A stretch of 64,000 bases of DNA, from the NCBI RefSeq assembly GCF_003063355.1, contig NZ_NESH01000002.1, positions 806,001 to 870,000 on the forward strand. Reading direction: 5' to 3'. The notes under the pieces were generated by a model, which was given only the letters and a program-made list of their open reading frames with translations, had not been told where the DNA came from and did not search any database. The DNA comes from Limnohabitans sp. Bal53. Lineage in GTDB: Bacteria > Pseudomonadota > Gammaproteobacteria > Burkholderiales > Burkholderiaceae_C. The translations under genes were made by a program, and so were the position numbers. Of this stretch, positions 15,633 to 25,319 are shown piece by piece. The first letter of the stretch is position 1, and each line of letters starts with the position of its first letter.

Positions 15633-16948
15633 ACTTTGAACAAGAAGTCAACCAGCTGATCGGCGGCCTGCATGCCCCCGAGCCCCAGCGCAGCGGCACC
15701 TTGGTGCGGCTGGTGGGCATGCGGCTGGAAACGCGCGGCCTGATGGCCCCGCTGGGCGCGTGTTGCGAGATCGTCGGCCAGATGGGTCACCGGGTCGAGG
15801 CCGAGGTGGTGGGCTTCAACGACGAGACGCTGTTTTTGCTGCCCTTCACCGAGCCACAGGGCATCGGCCCGGGCGCGCAGGTGCGCGTGCTCAGCCACAC
15901 CTCGCAGGTGTGTTTGGGCCCCGATCTGCTGGGCCGCATCATCGACGGACGTGGCCAGCCGCTGGACGGCAAACCGCCACCCGAGTGCCGCGACGTGCTG
16001 AGCCTGCAGGGCCGGCCCATCAACCCCATGGAGCGCGGCCCCATCAAGGAAGTGCTGGACGTGGGTGTCAAAGCCATCAACGGCATGCTGACCATTGGCC
16101 GGGGCCAGCGCCTGGGGCTGGTGGCCGGCTCTGGCGTGGGCAAAAGCGTGCTGCTGGGCATGATGACGCGTTTCACCGAAGCCGACGTGGTGGTGATTGG
16201 CCTGATCGGCGAGCGCGGGCGCGAGGTGCAGGCTTTCATCGAAGAGTCTCTCGGGCCTGAGGGTCTGGCCAAGTCGGTGCTGGTGGCAGCGCCTGCCAAC
16301 GAATCGCCCGTGCTGCGCCTCAAAGCCACGCATCTGACACATGTGATTGCGGAGTACTTTCGCGACCAGGGCAAGAACGTGTTGATGCTGGTGGACAGCC
16401 TCACACGGGTAGCCCATGCGCAGCGCGAGATCGGTCTGGCCGTGGGCGAGCCACCCACCGCCAAAGGCTACCCCCCCTCGGTGTTTGCGCTGCTGCCCAA
16501 CCTGATTGAGCGCGCAGGCGTGGGCCGCCACGGCGTGGGCTCGATCACCGCCATCTACACCGTGCTGGCCGAGGGCGACGACGCCAACGACCCGATCGTG
16601 GACATTGCACGCGCCTCGCTCGATGGGCAGGTGATGCTCTCGCGCAAGCTGGCCGACGCAGCGCACTACCCCGCCATTGACCTCAATGGCTCGGTCTCGC
16701 GGGTGATGCAAAACCTGCTCTCGCCCGAAGACCAGAAACTGGCCAACCGCTTTCGGCGTCTGTGGTCGCTGTACCAGCAAAACCAGGATTTGATCCAGGT
16801 GGGTGCTTACGAAGCGGGCAGCAACCCCGACTTGGATCAAGCGATTCGCCTGCGCGTATCGATGGAACATTTTTTACAACAAGACATGCACACCAGCCAG
16901 GACGCCGCGAGCACCCGACGCGAAGTCCAAGCCTTGATGAGCGCCTAA
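15629..16948 (+). CDS. fliI: Flagellum-specific export ATPase FliI
   Basis: 439 residues, standard length. Walker A GSGVGKSVLL (about 168-177), Walker B LMLVDSLTR, and the F1-beta-like segments GERGREV and PPSVFALLPNLIERAG are intact. FliI powers unfolding and entry of flagellar export substrates at the cytoplasmic side of the export gate with FliH and FliJ. The start overlaps the fliH stop (ATGA). Confidence 0.96.
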   Translation: MNFEQEVNQLIGGLHAPEPQRSGTLVRLVGMRLETRGLMAPLGACCEIVGQMGHRVEAEVVGFNDETLFLLPFTEPQGIGPGAQVRVLSHTSQVCLGPDLLGRIIDGRGQPLDGKPPPECRDVLSLQGRPINPMERGPIKEVLDVGVKAINGMLTIGRGQRLGLVAGSGVGKSVLLGMMTRFTEADVVVIGLIGERGREVQAFIEESLGPEGLAKSVLVAAPANESPVLRLKATHLTHVIAEYFRDQGKNVLMLVDSLTRVAHAQREIGLAVGEPPTAKGYPPSVFALLPNLIERAGVGRHGVGSITAIYTVLAEGDDANDPIVDIARASLDGQVMLSRKLADAAHYPAIDLNGSVSRVMQNLLSPEDQKLANRFRRLWSLYQQNQDLIQVGAYEAGSNPDLDQAIRLRVSMEHFLQQDMHTSQDAASTRREVQALMSA

Positions 16949-16967
16949 GACCCCGAAGGAGAAAACC

Positions 16968-17417
16968 ATGCGACAAGCCCGAAACTGCTGGCCCGTGCTG
17001 GTGCGCAAAGCCCAAGACGCGGTCAATGAAGCGCAAAACGACATCGTTCAGGCCTTGGCCCGGGTCGACCAGCTCGAAGCCAGCCACCAGCGCCTGTGCA
17101 AGCTGTACGACGAATACCGCTTGCAAGAACACGCCAGCCAAGCGCCGGTGATGGGCATGCAAGCGAGCATGAACCACCGCCAATTCATGGCCCAATTGCT
17201 GAATCTGCAGCAGCGCGTGGTGGTGGACCTGGGCAAAGCCCAAACCACCTTGGCCCAAATGCGACAAAAAAGGCTCAAAGCCGAAATTGAGCTGCACAAG
17301 ATGCAGTCGCTGGCCGAGCAAGATGCCAAAGCCGTGGCGCAAGACGCCAAGCGCTACGAACAAAGGCAAATGGACGAGTTGGGTGTGCGCCAGTTCATCT
17401 TGGGCATGGGGACCTGA
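16968..17417 (+). CDS. fliJ: Flagellar export chaperone FliJ
   Basis: 149 residues, almost wholly coiled coil as expected for the FliJ stalk. GGAG lies 8 bp before the ATG. Characteristic spacing of hydrophobics and Q/E/K (VNEAQNDIVQALARVDQLE; KRLKAEIELHKMQSLAEQD) and the C-terminal QRQMDELG match the family. Last gene of the fliE-fliJ block; fliK and later export genes do not follow. Confidence 0.88.
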   Translation: MRQARNCWPVLVRKAQDAVNEAQNDIVQALARVDQLEASHQRLCKLYDEYRLQEHASQAPVMGMQASMNHRQFMAQLLNLQQRVVVDLGKAQTTLAQMRQKRLKAEIELHKMQSLAEQDAKAVAQDAKRYEQRQMDELGVRQFILGMGT

Positions 17418-17565
17418 TTGCAGCCCAATGATTGCAGGCAATGCGACAAGACTGTGCGCTGCGTCAAGGCCCGGCCACAACACTTGTGGCTATGATGGCG
17501 CATCAAAAAACAGGCAAGCCTTGGGGCTAGCCTTCACAAAAATCAGCCTTCAGGGTGCAGGATCA

Positions 17566-18603
17566 TTGCGGAAAAATGCGTTGAACACCCCCAAAATTTT
17601 CTTGAAATTCAAACTCTGGCGTACGCTGTGCTTGAGCCTGTCTGCTTTGCTGCTGTGTGGGCTCGCCCCGGCGGCCCAAGTGGCTTTGTGGCCCACCATC
17701 CCCTTTGTGCGTGGCCAAGACCTGTGCCAATACCAGGACGCCTATGGCCGCACGCGCGCCCAGCAGTCTGGCGACATGGCCCGCTTGCTGGCCGATTTGA
17801 TCCGTTCTGGGGCAGACCCCAAACAAGCGCCAGAGCTGCTGCAGACTCTGGACAGCCTGATCGACCAAGGACGACAGCGGGCCACGGGCGGCTTTGGCAT
17901 GGACGTGCTGCTGGAAGGCAGCTTCAAGGCCGCGCTGGACCAGGTTTATGAACAACACCAGCCTCGGGTGCGGCAAGTGGGTTTTTTCAACCCCACGGCT
18001 CTCAACGAGTTGGTGCGGGTGCTGCGCGCCCAGCATCGACAAGGCAGCCTGGAAGCCAACCAACTCAACGGCCTCACAGGCGTGGCTTGGGGCACGTATT
18101 CGTTCAGCCCGGGCTGCAAAGGCGATGTGCTGGTGACGCTGCACATCGAAACCCAACCCGGACAAACCTTCAACTACCAAGCGCGGGGCATGCCCGAGTC
18201 GGTGATGGGCCAAATTGCCTACCAGGTGTTCAGCCAGTTTCAAAAGACCCGATTCCCCAGCCAAGTCATGCACTTGGGCAAAACCCTGGAGCTGCTGGGT
18301 GCGCCCGGCAACGTGTTGGGCACCACCAACTCGCCGCGCAAGGCCCAATACGCCTGCGAATGCATGCAGGCCAGGCTGCCCACCGTGGGCGAATACATTT
18401 ACCTGAGCGAGCTGGGCAACTGGAACGGCGGCGTGAGCAGCGACAAAGGTTTGTGGGCCTTGTCACAAGAACGTGTGATGGCCCCCGAAATGCCCAACCC
18501 ATCCATCGTGCGGTCGATCAAGGAATTCCAGTCGCCCGAGATTCACTACTTTTGCGTGCGAACTGTGGCCGACAAAAAGACCACCAGCCTGTGCACGCCC
18601 TAA
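17566..18603 (+). CDS. Exported protein with DUF1566/Lcl-like C-terminal domain
   Basis: About 345 residues from a TTG at 17566 (AGGA just upstream; TTG 17581 also possible). A basic N-region and hydrophobic core (LCLSLSALLLCGLAPAAQ) form a signal peptide. The middle is helical with no recognised family. The C-terminal 90 residues (RLPTVGEYIYLSELGNWNGG to IHYFCVRTV) resemble the SUMF/C-type-lectin-like fold of DUF1566 proteins. The same LPTVGE signature occurs in the lipoprotein at 59661. Function unknown; position between fliJ and another envelope gene is the only context. Confidence 0.7.
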   Translation: MRKNALNTPKIFLKFKLWRTLCLSLSALLLCGLAPAAQVALWPTIPFVRGQDLCQYQDAYGRTRAQQSGDMARLLADLIRSGADPKQAPELLQTLDSLIDQGRQRATGGFGMDVLLEGSFKAALDQVYEQHQPRVRQVGFFNPTALNELVRVLRAQHRQGSLEANQLNGLTGVAWGTYSFSPGCKGDVLVTLHIETQPGQTFNYQARGMPESVMGQIAYQVFSQFQKTRFPSQVMHLGKTLELLGAPGNVLGTTNSPRKAQYACECMQARLPTVGEYIYLSELGNWNGGVSSDKGLWALSQERVMAPEMPNPSIVRSIKEFQSPEIHYFCVRTVADKKTTSLCTP

Positions 18604-18624
18604 CATTCATTGGATGCTTTGACC

Positions 18625-19059
18625 ATGCCCACCAAAAAACCCCAGCGCCCTGCCCCCAAAACGGATGCCATCCCGCCCGCCTTTTGGTCCACACTGATCG
18701 CCATCACCGTGGTGGTGCTCGGCGGCTTGGGCATTTATCTGATGATAGAAAACGCCGCACCCAAACCCATGCGTGTGCAGGTGCTGCTGGACAACCGATG
18801 TGAGGTCATTGACGACGCGTTCATGGCGGTCTCGGAACCCGATGGCGCAAGAGCCATTTTTGTCAAAGGCGTGGCCTATCTGAACACGACCAACAAGGCC
18901 AAAATTCTGGTCAAGGTCAATGACAAATACCCAGGCTTTCAATTCGAATCAGGCAGGTCCGATGCCGCCCCGCGTGTGACCATCCAGGTCAATTGCGACA
19001 CAGGCGACCGCACTCAGCGCACGCTGGACGCGATGAAAGAGCAGTTCAAAAACAAATAA
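18625..19059 (+). CDS. Single-pass membrane protein of unknown function
   Basis: 144 residues from the ATG at 18625 (a TTG at 18610 is an alternative; neither has a clear ribosome site). A Lys/Pro-rich cytoplasmic N-terminus precedes one membrane helix (about 20-42), and a 100-residue extracytoplasmic beta-rich part holds two Cys. No family recognised. It follows the DUF1566 protein by 21 bp and may be in its operon. Confidence 0.6.
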   Translation: MPTKKPQRPAPKTDAIPPAFWSTLIAITVVVLGGLGIYLMIENAAPKPMRVQVLLDNRCEVIDDAFMAVSEPDGARAIFVKGVAYLNTTNKAKILVKVNDKYPGFQFESGRSDAAPRVTIQVNCDTGDRTQRTLDAMKEQFKNK

Positions 19060-19116
19060 GTCCCCCTCATCCCCCACCTGGAGACGCCACAAGCAGAGAT
19101 CAGGAAAATCCTGATC

Positions 19117-19380
19117 CTGTTATTGCAAGGTACAAAGCGATCCACCTCGTGTTGCTGTCATCCCGAGGTACGAAGCGATCCACTCCCTTTTCATGTCATC
19201 GCGAGGCACGAAGCGATCCATGGATTGCCGCGCTTCGCTCGCAATGACGGGAAAAAACGACACCGCGCCCTCCCCCGTCATCGCGAGGCGCGAAGCGATC
19301 CACTCCCTTTTCATGTCATCGCGAGGCACGAAGCGATCCATACCCCTCTCCCGTCATCGCGAGGAACGAAGCGATCCATC
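19117..19380. repeat. Palindromic repeat family A, cluster 4
   Basis: About six copies or halves of the CGTCATCGCGAGG..CGATCCA repeat, some with a TCCCTTTTCATG spacer. It ends about 150 bp before the GIY-YIG gene. The gap 19060-19529 otherwise holds no gene that I can support. Confidence 0.9.
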
Positions 19381-19529
19381 ACTCACCAGGGTGATTCGCA
19401 TAAATCGCCCATCACGTACTTCACATCACTTTTAAAAATGAGCGGCCAACTCAAGCGCAAAACCATCCACAAATACCCTGTTCACACCCCTTTTTGAATC
19501 TGCCAAACTTTGCCAAAAAGGGAGAGGAT

Positions 19530-19817
19530 ATGAAGCAGGCATGTGTTTACATCATGGCCAGTTCGCGACATGGGACACTTTATGTTGGCGTGACCAGCGA
19601 CCTGATCGCCCGCGTGTGGCAACACAAAAATGGCAGCCTCGGAGGCTTCACCAGCAGGTACCGTGTGCATCAACTGGTGTGGTTCGAAATGCACGGTGAC
19701 ATGGTCTCTGCCATTGGCCGTGAAAAACAACTCAAAGCAGGTTCGCGGCTCAAGAAAATTGAACTGATTGAAGCGAAAAATCCACAATGGCTAGACCTGT
19801 ACGAAGGTATTTTTTAG
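19530..19817 (+). CDS. Small GIY-YIG nuclease-domain protein
   Basis: 95 residues from the ATG at 19530, chosen for GGAGAGG at 19521-19527. It is a free-standing GIY-YIG domain of the YhbQ/UvrC-N type: YIM (residues 7-9) and LYVGVT (18-23) are the variant GIY..YIG strands, with R29 (IARVWQHK), E66-K67 (GREKQLK) and late N77 (KNPQW) in the catalytic order. Such stand-alone domains may nick DNA; cellular roles are poorly known. It lies between two arrays of repeat family A, with only about 80-150 bp on each side. Confidence 0.88.
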   Translation: MKQACVYIMASSRHGTLYVGVTSDLIARVWQHKNGSLGGFTSRYRVHQLVWFEMHGDMVSAIGREKQLKAGSRLKKIELIEAKNPQWLDLYEGIF

Positions 19818-19894
19818 GACATGAATTGACGCCCCGGGGGCTTTTTGGGACTCCGATTTTGGGTTCGGTACCAAGCCACTCACCCCTTGCGCCT

Positions 19895-20457
19895 GTTATG
19901 GCCAGGTGCGAAGCGATTCAGTCGATTTGACTGTCACCGCGAGGTACACAGCGCATCATGGATTGCCGCGCTTCGCTCGCAATGACGAGAAAAAACCGTC
20001 ATCGCCGCGTTCTACTGGCATCGCAGCTTTCTACCGCCATTGCCGCTTTCTACCGGCATCGCGAGGTACGAAGCGATCCACCCCCTGTTGCTGTCATCGC
20101 AAGGCATGAAGCAATCCAGTCGATGCGACTGTCACCACGAGGTACAAAGCGCATCATGGATTGCCGCGCTTCGCTCGCAATGACGGGAAAAAAAGTCATC
20201 GCCGCTTTTTACCGTCATCGCCACTTTTAACGTCATCGCGAGGTACGAAGCGATCCACCCCCTGTTGCTGCCATCGCATGGCATGAAGCAATCCAGTCGA
20301 TTCGACTGTCACCACGAGGTACAAAGCGACTCATGGATTGCCGCGCTTCGCTCGCAATGACGGGAAAAAACCGTCATCGCTGCTTTCTACTGTCATCGCG
20401 AGGTACGAAGCGATCCACCCCCTGTTGCTGTCATCGCGAGGTACGAAGCGATCCAGA
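19895..20457. repeat. Palindromic repeat family A, cluster 5
   Basis: At least nine copies or halves of family A, including a higher-order unit of about 180 bp repeated three times (starting near 19930, 20120 and 20310) with GACTGTCACCACGAGGTACAAAG and TGGATTGCCGCGCTTCGCTC parts. The array stops three bases before the eda stop codon. No gene is supported in 19818-20460. Confidence 0.9.
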
Positions 20458-20460
20458 TTT

Positions 20461-21096
20461 TTATCGCGGCAACTGGCTGGCCTCTCTTGCCAGTGCTTCA
20501 ATGCGCGCCCAATCGCCTTGGGCCAGTGCATCCGCGGGCACCAACCATGAGCCGCCCACACAGGCCACATTGGACAAGCTCAGCAGGTCGTTCGCGTTCT
20601 GCTGGGTCACGCCGCCGGTGGGGCAGAACTTCACGTCAAAGAACGGGCCGCTCCAAGCCTTGAGCATGGCGGGGCCGCCCGCCTGCATGGCCGGGAAGAA
20701 CTTGAGTTCGGTGTAGCCGTCTTCTTGGGCCATCATGATTTCGCTGCCGGTGGCCACACCGGGCAACAAGGGCAAACCCAAGTCTTTGCAGGCTTGGCCC
20801 ACCGCCGGGGTGTAGCCGGGGCTGACCGCAAAACGGGCGCCCGCTTTGACGGCAGCAGCGGCGTCATGCGGGCTGCGCACCGTGCCCGCTCCCACCACCG
20901 CGCCTTCGACTTCGTTGGCAATCGCTTCCATGCAAGCCAGGGCCTGAGGCGTGCGCAAGGTGATCTCGAGCATGCGGATACCACCGGCGAGCAAGGCGCG
21001 GGCCATGGGCACCGCATGGGCCACTTCGTTCAAGACGATCACGGGGATCACGGGGGCGTCCTGCATCACTTGCAGGGCAGTCAGATTCACAGCCAT
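20461..21096 (-). CDS. eda: KDPG/KHG aldolase (Entner-Doudoroff)
   Basis: 211 residues. Cleaves 2-keto-3-deoxy-6-phosphogluconate to pyruvate and glyceraldehyde 3-phosphate. Catalytic E44 (RMLEITLRT) and Schiff-base K132 (TELKFFPA) sit at the same places as E45/K133 of the E. coli enzyme. SPGYTPAVG and FCPTGGV phosphate loop are intact. Its start overlaps the edd stop by 10 bp, so the pair is one operon. Repeat array 5 abuts its 3' end and may act as transcript end. Confidence 0.96.
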   Translation of the reverse strand: MAVNLTALQVMQDAPVIPVIVLNEVAHAVPMARALLAGGIRMLEITLRTPQALACMEAIANEVEGAVVGAGTVRSPHDAAAAVKAGARFAVSPGYTPAVGQACKDLGLPLLPGVATGSEIMMAQEDGYTELKFFPAMQAGGPAMLKAWSGPFFDVKFCPTGGVTQQNANDLLSLSNVACVGGSWLVPADALAQGDWARIEALAREASQLPR

Positions 21097-22928
21097 GTGC
21101 AGGCTCCTTCTTCGGCTTTGAGCGCGTTGCGGCGCAGGTTGGCAAACAGTTCACGGCCCATGCCAACGCCGTTGGCGGCGCGCAGCTCGGCAGGCATTTG
21201 GGCCAGCGGGCGAGCAGCCCATTCGGCCTCGCTCACCAACACTTGCAAGGTGCCTGCTACGCCATCGAGGCGAATCAAGTCACCGTCTTGCACCTTGGCC
21301 AGCGAACCACCGGCAGCAGCTTCTGGCGAGACATGGATGGCGGCGGGCACTTTGCCCGAGGCACCGCTCATGCGGCCATCGGTGACCAGCGCCACCTTGA
21401 AGCCCCGGCCCTGCAAAATCGCCAATGGCGGGGTGAGTTTGTGCAGCTCGGGCATGCCGTTGGCTTGCGGGCCTTGCCAGCGCACCACACACACGACATC
21501 ACGGTCGAGCTCACCCGCCTTGAACGCGGCATGCAATTCGTCTTGCGAACTGAACACCCGGGCTGGCGCTTCGATGGTGTGCAGTTCTTCGGGCACGGCT
21601 GAAATTTTGATCACGCTGCGGCCCAGATTGCCTTGCAAGAGCTTGAGGCCGCCAGTGGCGCTGAAGGGGCTGGTCGCGGGGCGCACCACGGTGTCGTCTT
21701 GGCTGACACCCGCGTCATGCCAAACCAGCTGGCCGTTTTGGGCCGATGGGATGCGGGTGAATTCACGCAGGCCACCGGGGCGCACCGTCAGCACATCGGC
21801 GTGCATCAGGCCCGCATCGAGCAGTTCTCGGATCACATAACCCGGGCCGCCAGCGGCCTGGAACTGGTTCACATCGGCGCTGCCGTTGGGGTACACGCGG
21901 GTGAGCAGCGGCACCACATCCGACAAGGCCGAGAAGTCATCCCAGTCGATCACGATGCCCGCCGCACGCGCCACTGCCACCCAGTGGATCAAATGGTTGG
22001 TGGAGCCGCCCGTGGCCAGCAGGGCGACCATGGCATTGACGATGCAGCGCTCGTTGACCAGGCGGCCAATCGGCGTGAAGTTTTTGGCCTTGACCAGATC
22101 CAGCACGGTGCGGGCCGCTTCGCGGGTCAGTTCTTGACGCACGCCCTCGCCCGGGTTGATGAAGGCCGTGCCGGGTACATGCAGGCCCATGGCTTCGAGC
22201 AGCATTTGATTGCTGTTGGCCGTGCCATAAAAGGTGCAGGTGCCTTCGCCGTGGTAAGCCTTGGACTCGGCCTCCAACAGTTCAGGGCGGCCGACCTGGC
22301 CCAGTGCGGCTTGTTCGCGCACCTTGGATTTTTCGTTGTTGGACAGGCCACTGGTCATCGGGCCAGCCGGCACAAACACGGTGGGCAAATGGCCAAACTG
22401 CAATGCGCCGATCAGCAAACCGGGCACGATCTTGTCGCACACGCCCAGCATCAAGGCGGCATCAAACACGTCGTGGCTGAGCGAGACGGCGGTGGCCATG
22501 GCGATCACGTCGCGGCTGAACAGGCTCAGCTCCATGCCCGGTGTGCCTTGCGTGACGCCGTCGCACATGGCGGGCACGCCCCCGGCCACCTGGGCCGTCG
22601 CACCCAGTTTGCGGGCTTCGTCTTTGATGAGGTCAGGGTAGTGCTGCAGCGGGGCATGGGCCGACAGCAGGTCGTTGTAGGCGTTGACGATGCCGATGTT
22701 GGGTGCACGCGGGGCCACGACTTTGATTTTGTCGAGTGCCGTGGCGCGTGCTTTGTCGCCTTCGGGCATGGCGGCAAAAGCGTGGGCCACGTTGGCGCAG
22801 CCCAAGCGCTGGGCACCAGGGTCTTGGTTGGCGGCGGCATCGACCTGCTGCAAATAGGCCTGTCGGGTCGGGCGGCTGCGCTCGGTGATGCGGGCGGTCA
22901 CAGCGGCCAAAGTCGGATGGAGTGTCAT
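21087..22928 (-). CDS. edd: 6-phosphogluconate dehydratase
   Basis: 613 residues from the ATG at 22928 (an upstream in-frame start at 22943 lacks support). It is an IlvD/Edd-family 4Fe-4S dehydratase with [40 protein letters not shown] and [21 protein letters not shown] segments including the expected cysteines. Makes KDPG for Eda. A possible HexR-type box lies 23-37 bp upstream of the start. Distinct from the second IlvD-family gene at 36581. Confidence 0.96.
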   Translation of the reverse strand: MTLHPTLAAVTARITERSRPTRQAYLQQVDAAANQDPGAQRLGCANVAHAFAAMPEGDKARATALDKIKVVAPRAPNIGIVNAYNDLLSAHAPLQHYPDLIKDEARKLGATAQVAGGVPAMCDGVTQGTPGMELSLFSRDVIAMATAVSLSHDVFDAALMLGVCDKIVPGLLIGALQFGHLPTVFVPAGPMTSGLSNNEKSKVREQAALGQVGRPELLEAESKAYHGEGTCTFYGTANSNQMLLEAMGLHVPGTAFINPGEGVRQELTREAARTVLDLVKAKNFTPIGRLVNERCIVNAMVALLATGGSTNHLIHWVAVARAAGIVIDWDDFSALSDVVPLLTRVYPNGSADVNQFQAAGGPGYVIRELLDAGLMHADVLTVRPGGLREFTRIPSAQNGQLVWHDAGVSQDDTVVRPATSPFSATGGLKLLQGNLGRSVIKISAVPEELHTIEAPARVFSSQDELHAAFKAGELDRDVVCVVRWQGPQANGMPELHKLTPPLAILQGRGFKVALVTDGRMSGASGKVPAAIHVSPEAAAGGSLAKVQDGDLIRLDGVAGTLQVLVSEAEWAARPLAQMPAELRAANGVGMGRELFANLRRNALKAEEGACTWL

Positions 22929-22950
22929 GTTTTGACGCCGCAATCGGCGT

Positions 22951-22965
22951 GGTAACTAAATTACA
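22951..22965. promoter_or_regulatory. Possible HexR-type operator of edd-eda
   Basis: GGTAACTAAATTACA resembles the TGTAATTAAATTACA-type palindrome used by HexR, which controls edd/eda in many proteobacteria. It lies 23 bp upstream of the edd start. The match is imperfect, and no hexR gene is in the window. Confidence 0.4.
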
Positions 22966-23051
22966 TGACCGATGGTAACCGCGATCCTGCATTTCGGGGT
23001 GCTGGCGCGGTTACAGATTGGGTACAAGCGGCAGGCTGCCCCACAACAGGC

Positions 23052-23078
23052 GAAAAAAAACCCGCCGAAGCGGGTTTT
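23052..23078 (-). terminator. Rho-independent terminator for the small membrane protein gene
   Basis: On the minus strand AACCCGC-TTCG-GCGGGTT forms a perfect stem with a tetraloop and is followed by eight T residues (plus-strand A-run 23053-23060). It lies 20 bp past the stop of the gene at 23098. Confidence 0.9.
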
Positions 23079-23097
23079 CAGCACGGTCTGGGCTGAA

Positions 23098-23334
23098 TCA
23101 CTTGGGGGCAGAGGCATCTGCCGCAGGAGCCGAAGCGTCAGCTGCAGGTGCGGAAGCATCTGCCGCAGGGGCGGAGGCTTCAACAGCGGGTGCCGTCGCC
23201 ACAGGGGCCGCTGCCGGTGCAGCTTTTTTGCTCTTGGCTATGCCAAAACCGACGGCCAAGCCCACGGCCAGCACGATCACGGCCACCAAAACGGTCCAAA
23301 CTACGGGTTGATTGTCATCTTGAGGGGTCGACAT
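23098..23334 (-). CDS. Small membrane protein with Ala/Pro heptad repeats
   Basis: 78 residues from the ATG at 23334. A short N-terminus (MSTPQDDNQP) precedes one membrane helix (about 11-33, VVWTVLVAVIVLAVGLAVGFGI), then KSKK and an Ala/Pro-rich tail with three exact repeats of ASAPAAD. Probably an inner-membrane protein with a flexible periplasmic tail. Function unknown. A strong terminator follows, supporting a real transcript. Confidence 0.7.
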   Translation of the reverse strand: MSTPQDDNQPVVWTVLVAVIVLAVGLAVGFGIAKSKKAAPAAAPVATAPAVEASAPAADASAPAADASAPAADASAPK

Positions 23335-23386
23335 GGGTTTTTTTCTCCGAAAATAGTGGGCAGATCGTAATGGGGCCCAATTGCAT

Positions 23387-24001
23387 ATGACTGACACACC
23401 TGCCGATGCACCCAACGCGCCGACCGCAGCTGGCCGTGCTACGGCATTTCAGAGCACTTTGCTCGACCAGTTTCGCGCACAAACGGCGGGCCGGGACTTG
23501 TGGGTGTTTGGTTATGCCTCACTTTTGTGGCGGCCTGAATTCGAGGCCCAGGAGCAGCACATCAGCCGCGTCTGGGGTTGGCACCGGGCCCTGAAAATGT
23601 GGAGCCGGCTCAACCGCGGCAGCCCCGAGTGCCCGGGCCTGGTCTTTGCCTTGTTGCCCGGCGGCAGCTGTCAGGGTGTGGCCTACCGGGTGGCCCGCAA
23701 CCAGGCCGACGAGGTCCTGGTGCGGCTGTGGGAGAGGGAGATGCCCATGGACGTTTACACCCCCAGCTGGTTGCCTTGCAACACGCCGCAAGGCCGTGTT
23801 CAAGCGCTGGCCTTTACCCTGCCGCGCAGCAGCCCCAGCTTCACTGGCCAGTTGCCCCCAGCGACCTACCGGCAAATTTTTCAGCAGGCCTACGGGCGAT
23901 TTGGCACCACGCTGGACTATGCCCGCCAAACCTACGAGAGCCTGCAAGCCCATGGCATCGAAGACCGGGCGCTGGCCGCACTGCTGCGCCACGCCGACTG
24001 A
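23387..24001 (+). CDS. ChaC-like gamma-glutamylcyclotransferase
   Basis: 204 residues from the ATG at 23387. VFGYASLLW (about 42-50) is the YGSL-type nucleotide-like loop of ChaC/GCG enzymes, and RCWGWHRAL-type plus REMPMDVYTPSW segments carry the expected acidic residue. ChaC proteins cleave glutathione to 5-oxoproline and Cys-Gly. An imperfect-start long N-terminus of about 35 residues is variable. A 7-bp perfect hairpin (GGACGCT-G-AGCGTCC, 24043-24057) follows without a T-run. Confidence 0.88.
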   Translation: MTDTPADAPNAPTAAGRATAFQSTLLDQFRAQTAGRDLWVFGYASLLWRPEFEAQEQHISRVWGWHRALKMWSRLNRGSPECPGLVFALLPGGSCQGVAYRVARNQADEVLVRLWEREMPMDVYTPSWLPCNTPQGRVQALAFTLPRSSPSFTGQLPPATYRQIFQQAYGRFGTTLDYARQTYESLQAHGIEDRALAALLRHAD

Positions 24002-24126
24002 ACGTTGAGCGTGATAGGGAGATGACTCAGCCGTGCCAAACAGGACGCTGAGCGTCCATGGGCTCAAGGACCTCGGTATTGCGCTGGCGCAAAACACCAA
24101 AAGGCCAAATCCCTATACTTGCCGCC

Positions 24127-24759
24127 ATGAACATCGCCGACCTGCGCAAGAGCTACGAAAAAGCCGAGCTCAATGAAAATGCCTCCCACGCCGACCCCTT
24201 GAAGCAATTTGCCCAATGGTTGCAGGAGGCCATCGCCGCCGAAGTACCCGAGCCCAATGCCATGACACTGGCCACCGTGGCCAGCAACCTGCGACCCAGC
24301 ACGCGGGTGGTGCTGATCAAGGGGTATGACGAACGCGGCATCGTCTGGTACACCAACTACGACAGCCGCAAGGGGCAAGAGCTGGCAGGCAATCCGTTTG
24401 CAGCTTTGCAGTTTCACTGGGTTGAACTCGAGCGTGTGGTGCGCATCGAAGGCCGGGTGGAAAAGGTCTCCGACGAAGAAAGCGACGCCTACTTCCACAG
24501 CCGTCCACTGGACTCGCGTATCGGGGCTTGGGCTTCACCGCAAAGCCAGGTGATCGACGGGCGCACAGTGCTGGTGACCAACGCTGCCAAATACGCAGCG
24601 CAATTCATGCTGCAACCCCCACGCCCGCCGCACTGGGGCGGCTACCGCCTGGTGCCCGACAACTGGCAGTTCTGGCAAGGGCGCAAAAGCCGTTTGCACG
24701 ACCGATTGCGTTACACGCAAGAGGGCAACAGCTGGCTGCGCGAACGTTTGGCGCCTTGA
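24127..24759 (+). CDS. pdxH: Pyridoxamine 5'-phosphate oxidase
   Basis: 210 residues, standard size. FMN-binding split-barrel with [23 protein letters not shown] and the C-terminal [17 protein letters not shown]-x3-LHDR family signature. Oxidises pyridoxamine/pyridoxine 5'-phosphate to PLP. Stands alone; convergent with the cupin gene. Confidence 0.96.
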   Translation: MNIADLRKSYEKAELNENASHADPLKQFAQWLQEAIAAEVPEPNAMTLATVASNLRPSTRVVLIKGYDERGIVWYTNYDSRKGQELAGNPFAALQFHWVELERVVRIEGRVEKVSDEESDAYFHSRPLDSRIGAWASPQSQVIDGRTVLVTNAAKYAAQFMLQPPRPPHWGGYRLVPDNWQFWQGRKSRLHDRLRYTQEGNSWLRERLAP

Positions 24760-24799
24760 GGTCCGGCTTCTTTAGACTGCCGCGACGATGCGCCAATCA

Positions 24800-25183
24800 T
24801 CAGTCACGCACAAACAGGGTCACCAAAGGGTCGGGTCCGACCTGGCGACTCCAGTGACCATGCACTGCAGGGTCAAACGTGGTCCCATCGGGCAGCGTGT
24901 CGGCCGAATAAAAGAACTCGCCGGGGCCAAAGGTTCGCGAGCTGCCGTCTTGCAAAAAGATCTCCATTTGCCCACCCAGCACAAACAGCCACTGCGGATG
25001 GCCCGTGCAGTGAAAGCTGCTGCGAAAGCCCACCGGACTTTGGCGCAACTGGCAGGCGTTGGCTGACATCAGGGCCGACAAGCGGCTTTGCGGTGTGCCT
25101 TCGGTCAGCGGCACTTCCTCGTCGCGGAAACGAGCGCGCCCATCGGTGTCGGTGAAGAGAATGACTTTTTTCAGGGCTTGCAT
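24800..25183 (-). CDS. Small cupin-domain protein
   Basis: 127 residues forming a single cupin barrel: the segment GFRSSFHCTGHPQWLFVLGG supplies one His-containing motif and GPGEFFYSADTLPDG the second. The metal-binding His set is incomplete, so an enzymatic role is uncertain. The substrate is unknown. Next to the LacI-type regulator gene, same strand, 136 bp apart. Confidence 0.7.
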   Translation of the reverse strand: MQALKKVILFTDTDGRARFRDEEVPLTEGTPQSRLSALMSANACQLRQSPVGFRSSFHCTGHPQWLFVLGGQMEIFLQDGSSRTFGPGEFFYSADTLPDGTTFDPAVHGHWSRQVGPDPLVTLFVRD

Positions 25184-25319
25184 GGCCGAGGCCTTATTTC
25201 AAAAACAACAAGCCCCGATTGTCGCCGAGCCCAGAACATCGACCGCTTGAGCTTGAGCGAGCCCCTCATCTGCCTGATCACTGTGCCAGTTAGCCCACGC
25301 TGACAACGCGGCCAGTGCT

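Noticed and set aside
15251-16870. 539-residue minus-strand frame
   Set aside because: Antisense shadow across fliH and fliI; no domain signal, His/Gln-rich.
24043-24057. GGACGCT-G-AGCGTCC hairpin after the ChaC-like gene as terminator
   Set aside because: Stem is perfect but there is no T-run and only a one-base loop; kept only as a remark.
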